A DNA stretch of 50,444 bases from Ruminococcus sp. (GCA_013911065.1 JACERV010000037.1:1-50444); one strand, 5' to 3'. Counted from the stretch's first letter, positions 16,348-24,991 are shown. The notes: generated by a model not told the origin, from the letters alone. Program-made: numbers and translations.

Positions 16348-17073
16348 ATGGAGAAGCCTATGGCAAAGAATAATAAAAATGAGGCAGCTGTTGAAATTAA
16401 ACCCGGGATGAAAGTAGCTTTGGAAGTCCCCCTTAAAAGTAGTGCCGACGGAATAGAAAAGATTCTGTCACTCAATTCCACGGTGGAAGAAATTCTGCCT
16501 GATGACTGTATGCTCATACAAATGCCAATGTACCAGGGATACTACTACCCCTTACCGATAGATGAAGACATTGTCATGTACCTTTTTGTAGAGCCAATGA
16601 TGTATGCCCTGCCTGTTCAGTTTCAGGAACAGGTATGGCAGGGAAATTTGCTGTACGCAAAGATATTGCGTGCCGGCAAGATAAGCTCATACCAGCGCAG
16701 GAACTGTTACCGCCTCCCCTGTTCCTTTCCCATTACGGTTAAACGTCTGCAGATACAGGAAGGAAATAGTATCCCTGAACCTCAGACTATACAGGGAGGA
16801 ACAATAAATTTCAGTGATAGTGGTATGCTTTTTGGCACTGACGAGTACATAGAAAAAGGCGAGAAGGTAACTCTCACCTTTAGTATAGGCAGCACAGAAA
16901 CTGCTGAAGCAATGGTATTCCGTACCGAAAAGAACATAGAAGGGAAATATAAGTTCAAGACGGCAGTCCAATTCCTCAGTAATCCCAAGGATCCAACACA
17001 GAGGCAGCGGTTTTACCGATATATTGTGGAAAAACAACTGGAAGAACGGCGGCGGCATACACAAGGATATTAA
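16348..17073 (+). CDS. PilZ domain protein (YcgR/YpfA-like c-di-GMP receptor)
   Basis: A 241-residue cytoplasmic protein with an N-terminal YcgR-like beta domain (about 18-100, from IKPGMKVALEVPL) and a C-terminal PilZ domain. The c-di-GMP binding motifs are intact: the RxxxR element in QRRNCYRLP near residue 118 and the [DN]xSxxG element INFSDSGM near 155. In Gram-positives such proteins brake flagella or tune surface behaviour when cyclic di-GMP rises. Monocistronic, with its own promoter upstream and a strong terminator after it. No flagellar genes are near. Confidence 0.9.
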   Translation: MEKPMAKNNKNEAAVEIKPGMKVALEVPLKSSADGIEKILSLNSTVEEILPDDCMLIQMPMYQGYYYPLPIDEDIVMYLFVEPMMYALPVQFQEQVWQGNLLYAKILRAGKISSYQRRNCYRLPCSFPITVKRLQIQEGNSIPEPQTIQGGTINFSDSGMLFGTDEYIEKGEKVTLTFSIGSTETAEAMVFRTEKNIEGKYKFKTAVQFLSNPKDPTQRQRFYRYIVEKQLEERRRHTQGY

Positions 17074-17086
17074 ACCGCTGAAGACC

Positions 17087-17133
17087 ATATCCCGGCGCAT
17101 GCCCATATATTTTTAGGGCTGGCGCCGGGATAT
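17087..17133. terminator. bidirectional terminator between PilZ and XdhC genes
   Basis: A 12-bp perfect stem ATATCCCGGCGC/GCGCCGGGATAT with an inner GCCC/GGGC stem, between two convergent genes. Confidence 0.8.
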
Positions 17134-17138
17134 TTCTG

Positions 17139-18167
17139 TTAAATGACTTCCAGAAGAACATCTACAACGCCTCCGCACACCATGCCCTCATCTTCTGCAT
17201 CCTTTCCCGTCATATCTACATGGCAGACTCTTGGCTCCCGGCTTTCGCTTCTAATCATCAGCAGTGCTTTCTGCAGTACATCAGATTCCATGCATCCGCC
17301 GCCAATCGTACCAATTGTCTTTCCGTCATGCAGAATTAGCATTTTAGTTCCTGCCCCCCGGGGAGCAGAACCATGGCGGGTTACAATCGTGGCGAGCACC
17401 TTGCTGCCCGGATAGGAGTCTACATCTAAAATTGCTTTCATTAACTCTTTTGAATAGCCATAGTTTCTTTTCTTCTTATTTTTCACTTCAATAATCTCAG
17501 CCATAATTGCAACTGCTATTTCTGCCGGAGTTTCCGCACCGATATCCAGCCCTATGGGGGTATAAACCTGATCCAATATAGCTCTATCACTTCCCCGCTC
17601 AAGTAATGTTTCTTTTACTTTACGAACCCGGAGCTTACTACCTATCATTCCGATATAAGCATGTTTCTTTTTTGCAATCCTCTCCAGACAAACCTGATCG
17701 TAACGGTGTCCCCTGGTTACAATCACAAAGAAAGTATCTTCATTTCCCGTAATCTTATCCAGACCGTCTTCAAAAGGTTCACAGATAACATTTGATGCCC
17801 CTGCCCTCCTGGCATTATCAGCAAATTGAGGACGGTCTTCCAGTACAGTTACCTCGCACCCCATCATAATTCCAATTTGAATGATAGGTATGGAGACATG
17901 TCCCCCACCGCAGATTACCAAATGCTTCTCCTGACCCAAACTGTCGCAGAAGAGTTTGCTGCCATCAATTACTGTCAGGCTCTCATTGAAGCTTTGTTTA
18001 AGAGCCTCCTTATGCCCAGTAAAAAATCCATGCTCTTTACTTTCCCAGAGCAACTGTCCGTCTGAAACGAGTGCTTTCTCTCCAAAAGCTTCGCCATCCA
18101 GAACAGTCAGCACCACATTTTGGGCGTCCGGATTGCAATTCTCTATATTTTTATATAATTCCAACAT
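17139..18167 (-). CDS. XdhC-family molybdoenzyme maturation factor (permuted order)
   Basis: A 342-residue protein. A Rossmann domain comes first (LVICGGGHVSIPIIQIG near 82, VTVLEDRPQFADNARR, then TRGHRYDQVCL and YIGMIGSKLRV), and the XdhC/CoxI domain is at the C-terminus (ATIVTRHGSAPRGAGTKMLI near 260, IGGGCMESDV, VCGGVVDVLLE). In classical XdhC the CoxI domain is N-terminal. Family role: sulfuration and insertion of molybdenum cofactor into xanthine dehydrogenase-like hydroxylases. No such hydroxylase is in the window, so its client lies elsewhere. Last gene of the LysM-DUF5711-CvpA transcript, 21 bp after CvpA. Confidence 0.87.
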   Translation of the reverse strand: MLELYKNIENCNPDAQNVVLTVLDGEAFGEKALVSDGQLLWESKEHGFFTGHKEALKQSFNESLTVIDGSKLFCDSLGQEKHLVICGGGHVSIPIIQIGIMMGCEVTVLEDRPQFADNARRAGASNVICEPFEDGLDKITGNEDTFFVIVTRGHRYDQVCLERIAKKKHAYIGMIGSKLRVRKVKETLLERGSDRAILDQVYTPIGLDIGAETPAEIAVAIMAEIIEVKNKKKRNYGYSKELMKAILDVDSYPGSKVLATIVTRHGSAPRGAGTKMLILHDGKTIGTIGGGCMESDVLQKALLMIRSESREPRVCHVDMTGKDAEDEGMVCGGVVDVLLEVI

Positions 18168-18188
18168 ATCCTTACCTCTCCTTATATA

Positions 18189-19007
18189 TTAAAATTTCAG
18201 CAACTTTTGAAGTAAAATATTTTTATTATACAAAAATGTGAGTATTTTGCTCTCATCTATCATTTCGAAACATGCCTTTCCGGCTGCCGTGGAATATAGC
18301 ATGGTAATGACGAGGAAACCAATCCACACAAAAAGCAGCGCTCCAGCAATTCCTGCAAGACCGCCTGCAAAATGGTTTAAAAATCCTACTCCCGGAAGTT
18401 CCCCTATAATATCCACTGCCACCATCAGCGCATTTACAATGATGATTACCAACAAAAATGTCACCAGGAAAGATACGACTTTTATGACCATACGTGAAAT
18501 ATAAGCAGCTACATATTCCGTAAAACTAGTAACACCCAGCTCTTCATAGATTGCCGGATTATTATTTTCCAATATTATATTTTTCAGAAAAGACGGGAGC
18601 CCCGAATCTTCTATCTGTTTTATCTGGGCATCCTTGGGTATCTCACCTAATATTTTAAGAACATCTTTTTCGGTAATCCCAAGCCTCTCCCAGTCCAATT
18701 TCCCAATATCCGCCAGTTGTTCCGCGCTCAGTCCTTCAAGGGGGGTACCGCTCAGGTCTATCTTTGCAATATCCTCCTCTGAAATTTTCGGTATAAACGC
18801 TTCAATACATTTTTCTTCTATCATGTCATCAATAGGAGTATATTTTATCAGGGCCTGTGCTACATAAGGATTTAAAATAACCATAAGGACGATGGTCAGC
18901 ACCGCTGAAAGAATGGAAAGTCCTATTTTGAAAAATCCCCTGACATACCCTACCACAATTCCTATTAAGAAAATTACTCCAACAATTATCAATAACCAGT
19001 TATTCAT
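18189..19007 (-). CDS. CvpA-family membrane protein
   Basis: A 272-residue membrane protein. Two helices open the protein (5-45, IVVGYVRGFFKIGLSILSAV), a charged outer or cytoplasmic insert covers about 60-165, and two or three helices follow (about 170-245, FLNHFAGGLAGIAGALLFVW). The GYxRGFF and HFAGGLAG elements match CvpA (colicin V production protein). The insert is longer than in the about 165-residue E. coli protein. The function of the family is unclear; envelope homeostasis is suspected. It starts 8 bp after DUF5711. Confidence 0.82.
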   Translation of the reverse strand: MNNWLLIIVGVIFLIGIVVGYVRGFFKIGLSILSAVLTIVLMVILNPYVAQALIKYTPIDDMIEEKCIEAFIPKISEEDIAKIDLSGTPLEGLSAEQLADIGKLDWERLGITEKDVLKILGEIPKDAQIKQIEDSGLPSFLKNIILENNNPAIYEELGVTSFTEYVAAYISRMVIKVVSFLVTFLLVIIIVNALMVAVDIIGELPGVGFLNHFAGGLAGIAGALLFVWIGFLVITMLYSTAAGKACFEMIDESKILTFLYNKNILLQKLLKF

Positions 19008-19015
19008 ATTTTCTC

Positions 19016-20209
19016 CTATTTCGCTAAATAAATTACCCTTAATTCATTTGCGTTCATCACCAGGTACCTATTAATTCCCCATGAAGGAATGACTTCTAAT
19101 GCATCGGTCTTTAAATCCCCAGAAAATCTCTGGATACCATTTCTTGTAATAATACAGCACCTGGAACCGTCGAACATGATAATTTCGTCACCCTTCATTT
19201 TGACATTGTTGTATTCTCCGGTGAAGGCTTTATTCATAACCTGCCTGCCGGATTTATCATACAACCGTGCCTCATATCCTGATTTATCCTTATTCAGAAG
19301 CACAAAACCTATGTATTTATCTGTGTGAAATACACTTTTAATTTCCTGGTTGATTTCTACTTCCTTTTTCTTTTGCGGCACATCTTTTCCTTTATATATA
19401 ATAAAGGAGCTGTCACTTACTGCCACAGAAGTGCTGTCATCCATAAAATATACTTCAGGGATGATTGTTCCGTTATATTCTTCCATACTCACTTCATTAT
19501 CTGTCTTGGCCTTCCCCGCCTCGCCAAAGTTATAGTATGCGACTTTCGATTTAATTATATCACCCTTCATGGAAAGGTAAGAAACAGCCAATGTCATTCC
19601 GTCCCGGGACATGTCCAATGCAAGAGGGTAACCTGTGCTGTTCACCGTGACCTGATGCTCCACCAGAATATTTCCGGCTGCATCATACGAAACAATCATC
19701 GGAGAACCTTCATTCTTCAAAATCGTACTTACAATTCCCTGATTGGAAACTGATACCTTTTCGATTGGAAGAGTAGTCTCTATCTCACCCTTGAGACCGT
19801 TTTCTGTAAAGACGAGAATGGAATTACCGCCGCTGTCAGCCACAGCAAATACTTCCTCATTCACATCAATTATCGGATTCTTCATCTGACATGGCTGAAT
19901 CCACTGTTCTTCATTCTTCCTGTCCAGAAATACAATCCCATCCCGGCTGTAGCGGACAATCCCGTCCGCAAACTGGGTATACTTGTTATTGTCTTCTGTC
20001 TCATTGGTATAAGCCCCTGCTTTATTTACACTGGTGTAAGAATGATTCTTCACCAGCAGAAAAGTCCCCCCTACTATCATAGCCCCAAGCACTGCGATAA
20101 CAGTCCCTCTTTTTACCTTGCCTATTTTGCGCTGTTTTACTGCCAGCTTTAATTTTTCCAAATCCACCGGTTCTGCTATCTTCAAATATGGATTCTTCTT
20201 CCGCACCAT
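19016..20209 (-). CDS. DUF5711 family membrane-anchored beta-propeller-like protein
   Basis: A 397-residue protein. A basic cytoplasmic N-terminus is followed by one membrane helix (about 34-53, GTVIAVLGAMIVGGTFLLV), then an outer domain of repeated beta-blade-like segments (YSRDGIVFLDRKNEEQW, AVADSGGNSILVF, YPLALDMSRDGMTLAVSY, GFVLLNKDKSGYEARLYDKSG). I recognise it as DUF5711. The blade pattern suggests a seven-bladed propeller, presumably for binding in the cell wall. It lies between the LysM protein and CvpA genes, so the three probably form an envelope module. Confidence 0.78.
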   Translation of the reverse strand: MVRKKNPYLKIAEPVDLEKLKLAVKQRKIGKVKRGTVIAVLGAMIVGGTFLLVKNHSYTSVNKAGAYTNETEDNNKYTQFADGIVRYSRDGIVFLDRKNEEQWIQPCQMKNPIIDVNEEVFAVADSGGNSILVFTENGLKGEIETTLPIEKVSVSNQGIVSTILKNEGSPMIVSYDAAGNILVEHQVTVNSTGYPLALDMSRDGMTLAVSYLSMKGDIIKSKVAYYNFGEAGKAKTDNEVSMEEYNGTIIPEVYFMDDSTSVAVSDSSFIIYKGKDVPQKKKEVEINQEIKSVFHTDKYIGFVLLNKDKSGYEARLYDKSGRQVMNKAFTGEYNNVKMKGDEIIMFDGSRCCIITRNGIQRFSGDLKTDALEVIPSWGINRYLVMNANELRVIYLAK

Positions 20210-20258
20210 TTTAAACCCCTTGCTTCTTTTGTCTTATCAGAAGATTATATCATATCTT

Positions 20259-20278
20259 ACCAGACATTAGTAGTAGGT
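20259..20278 (-). repeat. small hairpin with TACTAAT loop, copy 1
   Basis: It directly follows the LysM gene stop: ACCTAC-TACTAAT-GTCTGGT, an imperfect stem. It shares loop and flanks with hairpins at 22416-22445 and 31467-31496. Confidence 0.4.
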
Positions 20279-20279
20279 T

Positions 20280-21419
20280 TTATGGCAAAACCAATTTCTG
20301 CCCTACGTAAATCAGATTTCCGTCAGTCAGGCCATTCATTTTGCATATTGCATCTACATGGCTTACATCCCCATACGTTTTCCGACTGATAACAGCTAAT
20401 GTATCACCCTGCTCTACTATGTACACACCATCACTGCCATTTGCCCCCGAACTTGTCTTAGATGTGTCAGCATCCTGTGCGCCGTCATTCGAAGCCTGTT
20501 CATCGGACGCATCGCCGACTGCTTGTCCATCTTCTTCCTGGGCTTTATTTTCCTGGCTGTCATCCTTGGCCTGCTGCTCTGACGGTTCGCCTGTAACAGC
20601 AGTCACATTTCCATTTGTTTCTCTCGCCTCCACCGACTGGGTATCGGATGAAGAAGAATTTGAAAGGCTGTTCAGCGTACTCTGCACAGACTTCATCTTA
20701 TCAAAATTATTAAGCGTTGTAACTCCCATGATAATGACCACCAATACCAGGCATGCACTGACTGCATACATCAGCCTATTGGTTCTTTTTTGGTGCAGTT
20801 GTTCCTCCCGGGTTCTAACCAGACTACGAAAATCCTTTGCAGCTCTATCTTCAACAGTTTCCGAGGGACACACCCCATTCTTCTTTCTAGTCGAGATCAT
20901 ATAGTTCTGCATACACGGGTTCTTTTCATAATATGTATAGTGCCCGCCGATTTCCATCAAATCATTGAGTTTCAGGACATAGTATACCTCGTCCTTCTCC
21001 ACAGGGTCTTTCATGATAAAAACTGTATTTTTCTTCGGGAACGATTTTTTATGAAACTTTACCGTATTGTGTTCCGGTTCCAGCGGCACCCCCTGATGGG
21101 CAACAAACCAGCCGAGCATCTCCCCATCCTCGAAATACTGTTTACACTCTTCGTACGCCCTCTTCCACGCATCATCATCAATCACGTAATCCTTACCGGA
21201 TATTTGCAGATCATGTATCTGAATCGCTCCATATATGTAAACATATTCTTCATCATTCGTTTTCTGCATATCCCCGACCAGGAATGCACCAATTGGCTCT
21301 TCGCCCGCTTTTTCGCACAACTGCGCAAAAAATGTGTCAACATAATCTTCCACATAAATCTTCGGGGTATCACTTACGTTCCCGATTTGACGTACATTTT
21401 TAGGTATCTGTCTTTCCAT
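20280..21419 (-). CDS. MPN-like (inactive JAMM) / LysM membrane protein
   Basis: A 379-residue, three-part protein. Residues about 20-150 resemble an MPN/JAB fold: IYVEDYVDTFF, EPIGAFLVGD, YIYGAIQIHD, then MLGWFVAHQG at 101-110 and FIMKDPV, which line up with the JAMM core GW(Y/F)HSHPG. The first catalytic His and the later Ser/Asp pair are absent, so protease activity is unlikely. Next come one membrane helix (about 213-235), a Ser/Asp/Glu-rich linker, and a C-terminal LysM peptidoglycan-binding domain (YIVEQGDTLAVISRKTYGD, final 47 residues). Start ATG 21419 has AGAGGTG upstream. First gene of the envelope operon. Confidence 0.8.
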   Translation of the reverse strand: MERQIPKNVRQIGNVSDTPKIYVEDYVDTFFAQLCEKAGEEPIGAFLVGDMQKTNDEEYVYIYGAIQIHDLQISGKDYVIDDDAWKRAYEECKQYFEDGEMLGWFVAHQGVPLEPEHNTVKFHKKSFPKKNTVFIMKDPVEKDEVYYVLKLNDLMEIGGHYTYYEKNPCMQNYMISTRKKNGVCPSETVEDRAAKDFRSLVRTREEQLHQKRTNRLMYAVSACLVLVVIIMGVTTLNNFDKMKSVQSTLNSLSNSSSSDTQSVEARETNGNVTAVTGEPSEQQAKDDSQENKAQEEDGQAVGDASDEQASNDGAQDADTSKTSSGANGSDGVYIVEQGDTLAVISRKTYGDVSHVDAICKMNGLTDGNLIYVGQKLVLP

Positions 21420-21504
21420 TACACTCACCTCTGAATAAAATTTTTCTAAAGCATATCACAACGAAAAGGCTGAATTTATCGGTTAGTGTCATGTGCGTTC
21501 GACA

Positions 21505-21578
21505 AAAGCGGACCCAAAGGGGGACTGTCCCTTTTCAAAAGGGACTGACCCTTTTGCATTCCATTTTCAGAATATTCT
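21505..21578 (-). repeat. REP element 2, overlapping the transposase 3' end
   Basis: It starts AAAGCGGACCC, carries the AAAGGGGGACTGTCCCTTTT palindrome and its inverted partner, then CCATTTTC and AGAATATTCT (21569-21578). The last 14 or so codons of the transposase (ENILKMECKRVSPF) are read from this element, including its stop at 21535. Confidence 0.88.
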
Positions 21579-22302
21579 CAATTTTTCTCGCGGACAGTCC
21601 TGTCTCCCGCTTACAGGCCTCGAAGAATTTCTTTTTTATACACCCTACTGTCAGCAGTGTCTCAACCTCTTCTATACGATTGTCAAACAGATACCTCCCT
21701 GCTAATATTCTAACCCGTTCACAATTGTGAATCTGTTCATCCTCAACGGTATCGAGGAAGGACTTTTGCTCAAACAAACGGTGAAATCCCCAAAATTCAT
21801 CCATGTTCTGAAAGCGTGTTCTTAATATCTTAAGAGCCTCTTTTCCTATCAATTCTGAACCCTCCTTCTTATACTCCACAGCACTGCTGAATGGATAATC
21901 AAATGGTACTTTGGCAAGATAAACTTTTACCGGATTATTATGTATATAGCGGAGACAGCACCAGTAATATTCTTCTGTTTCCACGCAATCACTGTAATAA
22001 CGCCCCTGGAATACATGGCCGCATCTATCATATTTGCCGTTGTAACTCTCTGCATATGTCGAATTAACGCGCTGCATAAACCTGGGAAGTACGTTATATA
22101 CAGCTTCCAGCATGATATGAACATGGTTTGTCATAATACAATAAGAATAAATTGTAACCGGATACTCTTCCAGTGCCTTTCTCAGAATATTTTTAAATGC
22201 AATCTTATCACTGTCTTTCTCAAATATTTTTTCTTCATTGTTTCCTCTTATTATAATGTGATAAAATCCCGTTCCGCTTTCCCGTCTTTTTTCTCTCGGC
22301 AT
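21535..22302 (-). CDS. REP-associated tyrosine transposase (RAYT, IS200/Y1 family)
   Basis: A 255-residue HUH endonuclease related to IS200/IS605 TnpA. The HUH metal site is in NHVHIML near residue 60, after the FYHIIIRGNN opening. The segment LRYIHNNPVK near 138 is the RAYT signature. A C-terminal helical region follows (to about 255) with a DnaA-like or helix-turn-helix look (KKFFEACKRETGLSARKIENIL). RAYTs are single-copy domesticated transposases that mobilise REP hairpins. Here the 3' end of the gene is itself a REP half-site, and further REPs lie at 8997-9090 and 23146-23203. The ribosome site is AAGGAGG. Confidence 0.9.
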   Translation of the reverse strand: MPREKRRESGTGFYHIIIRGNNEEKIFEKDSDKIAFKNILRKALEEYPVTIYSYCIMTNHVHIMLEAVYNVLPRFMQRVNSTYAESYNGKYDRCGHVFQGRYYSDCVETEEYYWCCLRYIHNNPVKVYLAKVPFDYPFSSAVEYKKEGSELIGKEALKILRTRFQNMDEFWGFHRLFEQKSFLDTVEDEQIHNCERVRILAGRYLFDNRIEEVETLLTVGCIKKKFFEACKRETGLSARKIENILKMECKRVSPF

Positions 22303-22415
22303 GTGTCCTCCTTAGTTATAAATTTTCTGTTTTAAATGTATTTTTGTGAAATGTTCGTTCCGGAATGGAACTAAGATTTTGATGAGCGTTTTACCGTTAT
22401 AAATGATTATATATC

Positions 22416-22445
22416 TTCTTGAACATTAGTAAGTCAGGAAGTATA
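22416..22445 (-). repeat. small hairpin with TACTAAT loop, copy 2
   Basis: It reads TTCTTGAACATTAGTA, then AGTCAGGAAGTATA on the plus strand; an imperfect stem around ATTAGTA. It aligns with 31467-31496 at 26 of 30 or so positions. It lies in the 300-bp gap between the transposase and the HD gene, which otherwise holds only the HD promoter. Confidence 0.55.
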
Positions 22446-22549
22446 CTTTCTATGATTGAATTTATCTGCCCATCTGGTATAAAATAAGACATAAGATAAT
22501 AGTAGATGGGATTAGAATATCATATTTTTATTAAAACTTCCATCGTAAA

Positions 22550-22578
22550 TTGAATCTGTAAATACAGCGTGCTATTAT
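22550..22578 (+). promoter_or_regulatory. promoter of HD-domain gene
   Basis: TTGAAT (22550-22555), 17-bp spacer, TATTAT (22573-22578), 29 bp before the start codon. Confidence 0.65.
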
Positions 22579-22607
22579 AGAATAAATAAAAATAGAGGTG
22601 TTTAATC

Positions 22608-23144
22608 ATGAGATTTGAAAATAAATTACTTACAAACCTGCGGCGGGAGGCTTCCGAGAAAAAAGAAGACCTGCGCCGGGACTGGGGCGAGGATTTTTAT
22701 GAATGTATCCGCGATATTGCCCACCATCCGGTTGTCCTGCGGATGAAGCTGTATCCTCACCACGGTCATACAAACTGTTATCAGCATTGCCTGCATGTAG
22801 CATATTACAATTATATCTGGTGCCGCTTTTTGGAGCTGGATGCACGTTCCGCAGCCCGTGGCGGGATGCTTCATGATTTATTTTTATATGACTGGCATAC
22901 CCATACTGCCAAAACAGGGGATCATTTTCACGGAATGACACATCCAAAATGTGCCTATAAACATGCAAAGAAATTCTTTGAATTGAATCCTATAGAAGAA
23001 GATATCATATTAAGCCACATGTGGCCCGTAACCCTTTTCCGTGTGCCTCGTACAAAAGAAGGCTGGATAACTACCTTCACAGATAAATACTGCGGTACAC
23101 TGGAGACAAGCCAGCCATTTATGAAATGGTCAAAGAATTGTTAA
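22608..23144 (+). CDS. HD-domain phosphohydrolase-like protein
   Basis: A 178-residue HD-superfamily protein. Possible metal ligands run in order: HGHTNCYQHCLHVAYYNY (about 53-70), then the HD doublet in GGMLHDLFLYDWH (about 86-98), a His-rich GDHFHGMTHPKCAYKHA, and a later His in LSHMWPV. Such proteins hydrolyse phosphate esters of nucleotides or similar small molecules; the substrate is unknown. Often annotated as an HD domain-containing or putative nucleotidohydrolase protein. GAGGTG precedes ATG. A REP element begins 1 bp after its stop codon. Confidence 0.85.
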   Translation: MRFENKLLTNLRREASEKKEDLRRDWGEDFYECIRDIAHHPVVLRMKLYPHHGHTNCYQHCLHVAYYNYIWCRFLELDARSAARGGMLHDLFLYDWHTHTAKTGDHFHGMTHPKCAYKHAKKFFELNPIEEDIILSHMWPVTLFRVPRTKEGWITTFTDKYCGTLETSQPFMKWSKNC

Positions 23145-23145
23145 A

Positions 23146-23203
23146 CTATTCTGAAAATGGAGTTCAAAAGGGTCAGTCCCCTTTTAAGAACTGACCCCTT
23201 TTT
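23146..23203. repeat. REP element 3 / bidirectional terminator
   Basis: ATTCTGAAAATGGAG then AAAAGGGTCAGT (23166-23177), a 12-nt loop and ACTGACCCCTTTT (23190-23202). It matches REP 1 and REP 2 and lies exactly between two convergent genes, where the stem plus T-run would terminate both. Confidence 0.85.
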
Positions 23204-23204
23204 C

Positions 23205-24140
23205 TTAGAAATTTTTTACTTTCTCATATATACCGTCTACGCCGAGTCCGTATTTCTCCACCAGCTCTACTGCCGGCCCGGATTCTCCGTATGTGTCGTT
23301 GATACCAATCTTCATTACTTTTGTTGGAGCATGCTGTGCGAGTGCATCGCATACTGCGCTTCCCAGTCCGCCTATTACGGAATGTTCTTCAACCGTAACA
23401 ACTTTTCCGGTTTCTTTTGCTGCTGCAATAATGAGTTCTTCATCCAACGGCTTGATTGTATGGATGTTAATGACTTTTGCATCGATTCCATCTGCTGCCA
23501 GTTTTTCTGCTGCTGCAAGGCAGTTTGATACGGGGAGTCCTGTTGCAACGATGGTAACATCTTTGCCTTCTCTCAGAACAACGCCTTTGCCAAGTTCGAA
23601 TTTATAATCTGGTTTATCATTGATGACCGGAACTGCCAGTCTTCCGAAACGCATATATACTGGACCTACATGTTCATATGCTGCTTGTACTGCTGCTTTT
23701 GCTTCAACATCGTCAGCCGGGTTGATAATAACCATTTCCGGAATCGTGCGCATCAGGGCAATGTCTTCGTTACATTGGTGTGTAGCACCGTCCTCACCTA
23801 CAGAAATTCCTGCATGTGTTGCTCCGATTTTTACATTCAGTTTCGGATATCCGATAGAGTTACGTATCTGTTCAAATGCACGTCCTGCTGCAAACATCGC
23901 AAATGTACTTGCAAATGGTACTTTTCCCGTTGTCGCCAGTCCTGCTGCTACCCCCATCATATTACACTCTGCAATACCACAGTCGATATGTCTTTCAGGC
24001 ACTGCCTTTTTAAACACACCGGTTTTTGTAGCTGCAGCAAGGTCTGCATCCAGTACCATAACGTCTTCATGCTCTTTTCCTAACTCGGCTAAAGCATTGC
24101 CATAACTTTCTCTTGTTGCAATTTTCTTTACTTCTGACAT
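23205..24140 (-). CDS. transketolase, C-terminal subunit
   Basis: A 311-residue half-transketolase holding the pyrimidine-binding and C-terminal domains (MVLDADLAAATKTG; AECNMMGVAAGLATTGKVPF with the catalytic Glu near residue 57; FASTFAMFAAGRAFEQIR; THAGISVGEDGATHQ). It pairs with the N-terminal half encoded just upstream to form one TPP enzyme, moving two-carbon units between pentose and hexose phosphates. Its start overlaps the end of the first half by 13 nt. Split transketolases of this kind are normal in Clostridia and archaea. Confidence 0.93.
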   Translation of the reverse strand: MSEVKKIATRESYGNALAELGKEHEDVMVLDADLAAATKTGVFKKAVPERHIDCGIAECNMMGVAAGLATTGKVPFASTFAMFAAGRAFEQIRNSIGYPKLNVKIGATHAGISVGEDGATHQCNEDIALMRTIPEMVIINPADDVEAKAAVQAAYEHVGPVYMRFGRLAVPVINDKPDYKFELGKGVVLREGKDVTIVATGLPVSNCLAAAEKLAADGIDAKVINIHTIKPLDEELIIAAAKETGKVVTVEEHSVIGGLGSAVCDALAQHAPTKVMKIGINDTYGESGPAVELVEKYGLGVDGIYEKVKNF

Positions 24141-24964
24141 AATGCTTCACCTACTTTCTCTAAATCTTCCATTGCCACTTTATACTGCTCTTCATTCGGA
24201 GCAGCTCCGTGCCATGAAGCCTGGTTTTCCATGAAGGAAACGCCTTTTCCTTTAATTGTCTTAGCAATAATTGCCGTAGGACGTCCTTTTACAGTCCTTG
24301 CTTCTTTAAAGGCAGCATCAATTTCATCAAAATCATTTCCATCAATATTAATTACATGGAAATTGAATGCTTCAAATTTCTTATCAATAGGATAAGGAGA
24401 GTTTACTTCATCCACTGCACCATCAATCTGAAGGTTGTTGTTATCTACGATTACAACCAGGTTATCCAGTTTTCTGTGAGCTGCCAGCATGGAAGCCTCC
24501 CATACCTGGCCTTCCTGAAGCTCCCCATCACCAAGCAGAGTATACACTCTGTAGCTGTCTCCTGATACCTGTGCTGAAATTGCCATACCAACTGCCGCTG
24601 AAATTCCCTGTCCCAAAGAACCTGATGACATGTCTACTCCCGGAATATGTTTCATATCCGGATGTCCCTGAAGATAAGAACCTGTATGACGGAAGGTTTT
24701 CAAGTCTTCAACCGGGAAAAAGCCTCTGTATGCCAGAGTTGAGTATAGTCCTGGACTTGTATGTCCCTTCGATAATACAAATCTGTCACGGTCTGCTTTT
24801 TTAGGGTCCTCCGAATCAATGTTCAATTCTTCAAAATAAAGATATGTGTAAATATCTGCTGCTGACAGAGAACCGCCCGGATGACCGGATTTTGCACTGT
24901 ATACTGCTGTCACGATTCCCTTGCGGATCTCATTTGCAGTCTTCATTAATTCTAACTTGTTCAT
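24128..24964 (-). CDS. transketolase, N-terminal subunit
   Basis: A 278-residue TPP-binding half. It shows AKSGHPGGSLSAADIYTYLY near residue 24, the TPP/Mg motif GDGELQEGQVWEAS near 150 ending in DNNNLQIDG, and KTIKGKGVSFMEN. ATG 24964 has GGAGG upstream; the longer frame does not. Transcribed with the transaldolase upstream and the C-terminal half downstream, giving the non-oxidative pentose phosphate set. Confidence 0.94.
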   Translation of the reverse strand: MNKLELMKTANEIRKGIVTAVYSAKSGHPGGSLSAADIYTYLYFEELNIDSEDPKKADRDRFVLSKGHTSPGLYSTLAYRGFFPVEDLKTFRHTGSYLQGHPDMKHIPGVDMSSGSLGQGISAAVGMAISAQVSGDSYRVYTLLGDGELQEGQVWEASMLAAHRKLDNLVVIVDNNNLQIDGAVDEVNSPYPIDKKFEAFNFHVINIDGNDFDEIDAAFKEARTVKGRPTAIIAKTIKGKGVSFMENQASWHGAAPNEEQYKVAMEDLEKVGEALCQK

Positions 24965-24991
24965 GAAATTCCTCCTGCTTTTCATATTATT

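Noticed and set aside
23157-23528. Plus-strand frame starting in REP 3
   Set aside because: It is antisense to the well-supported transketolase C-terminal gene and begins inside the repeat.
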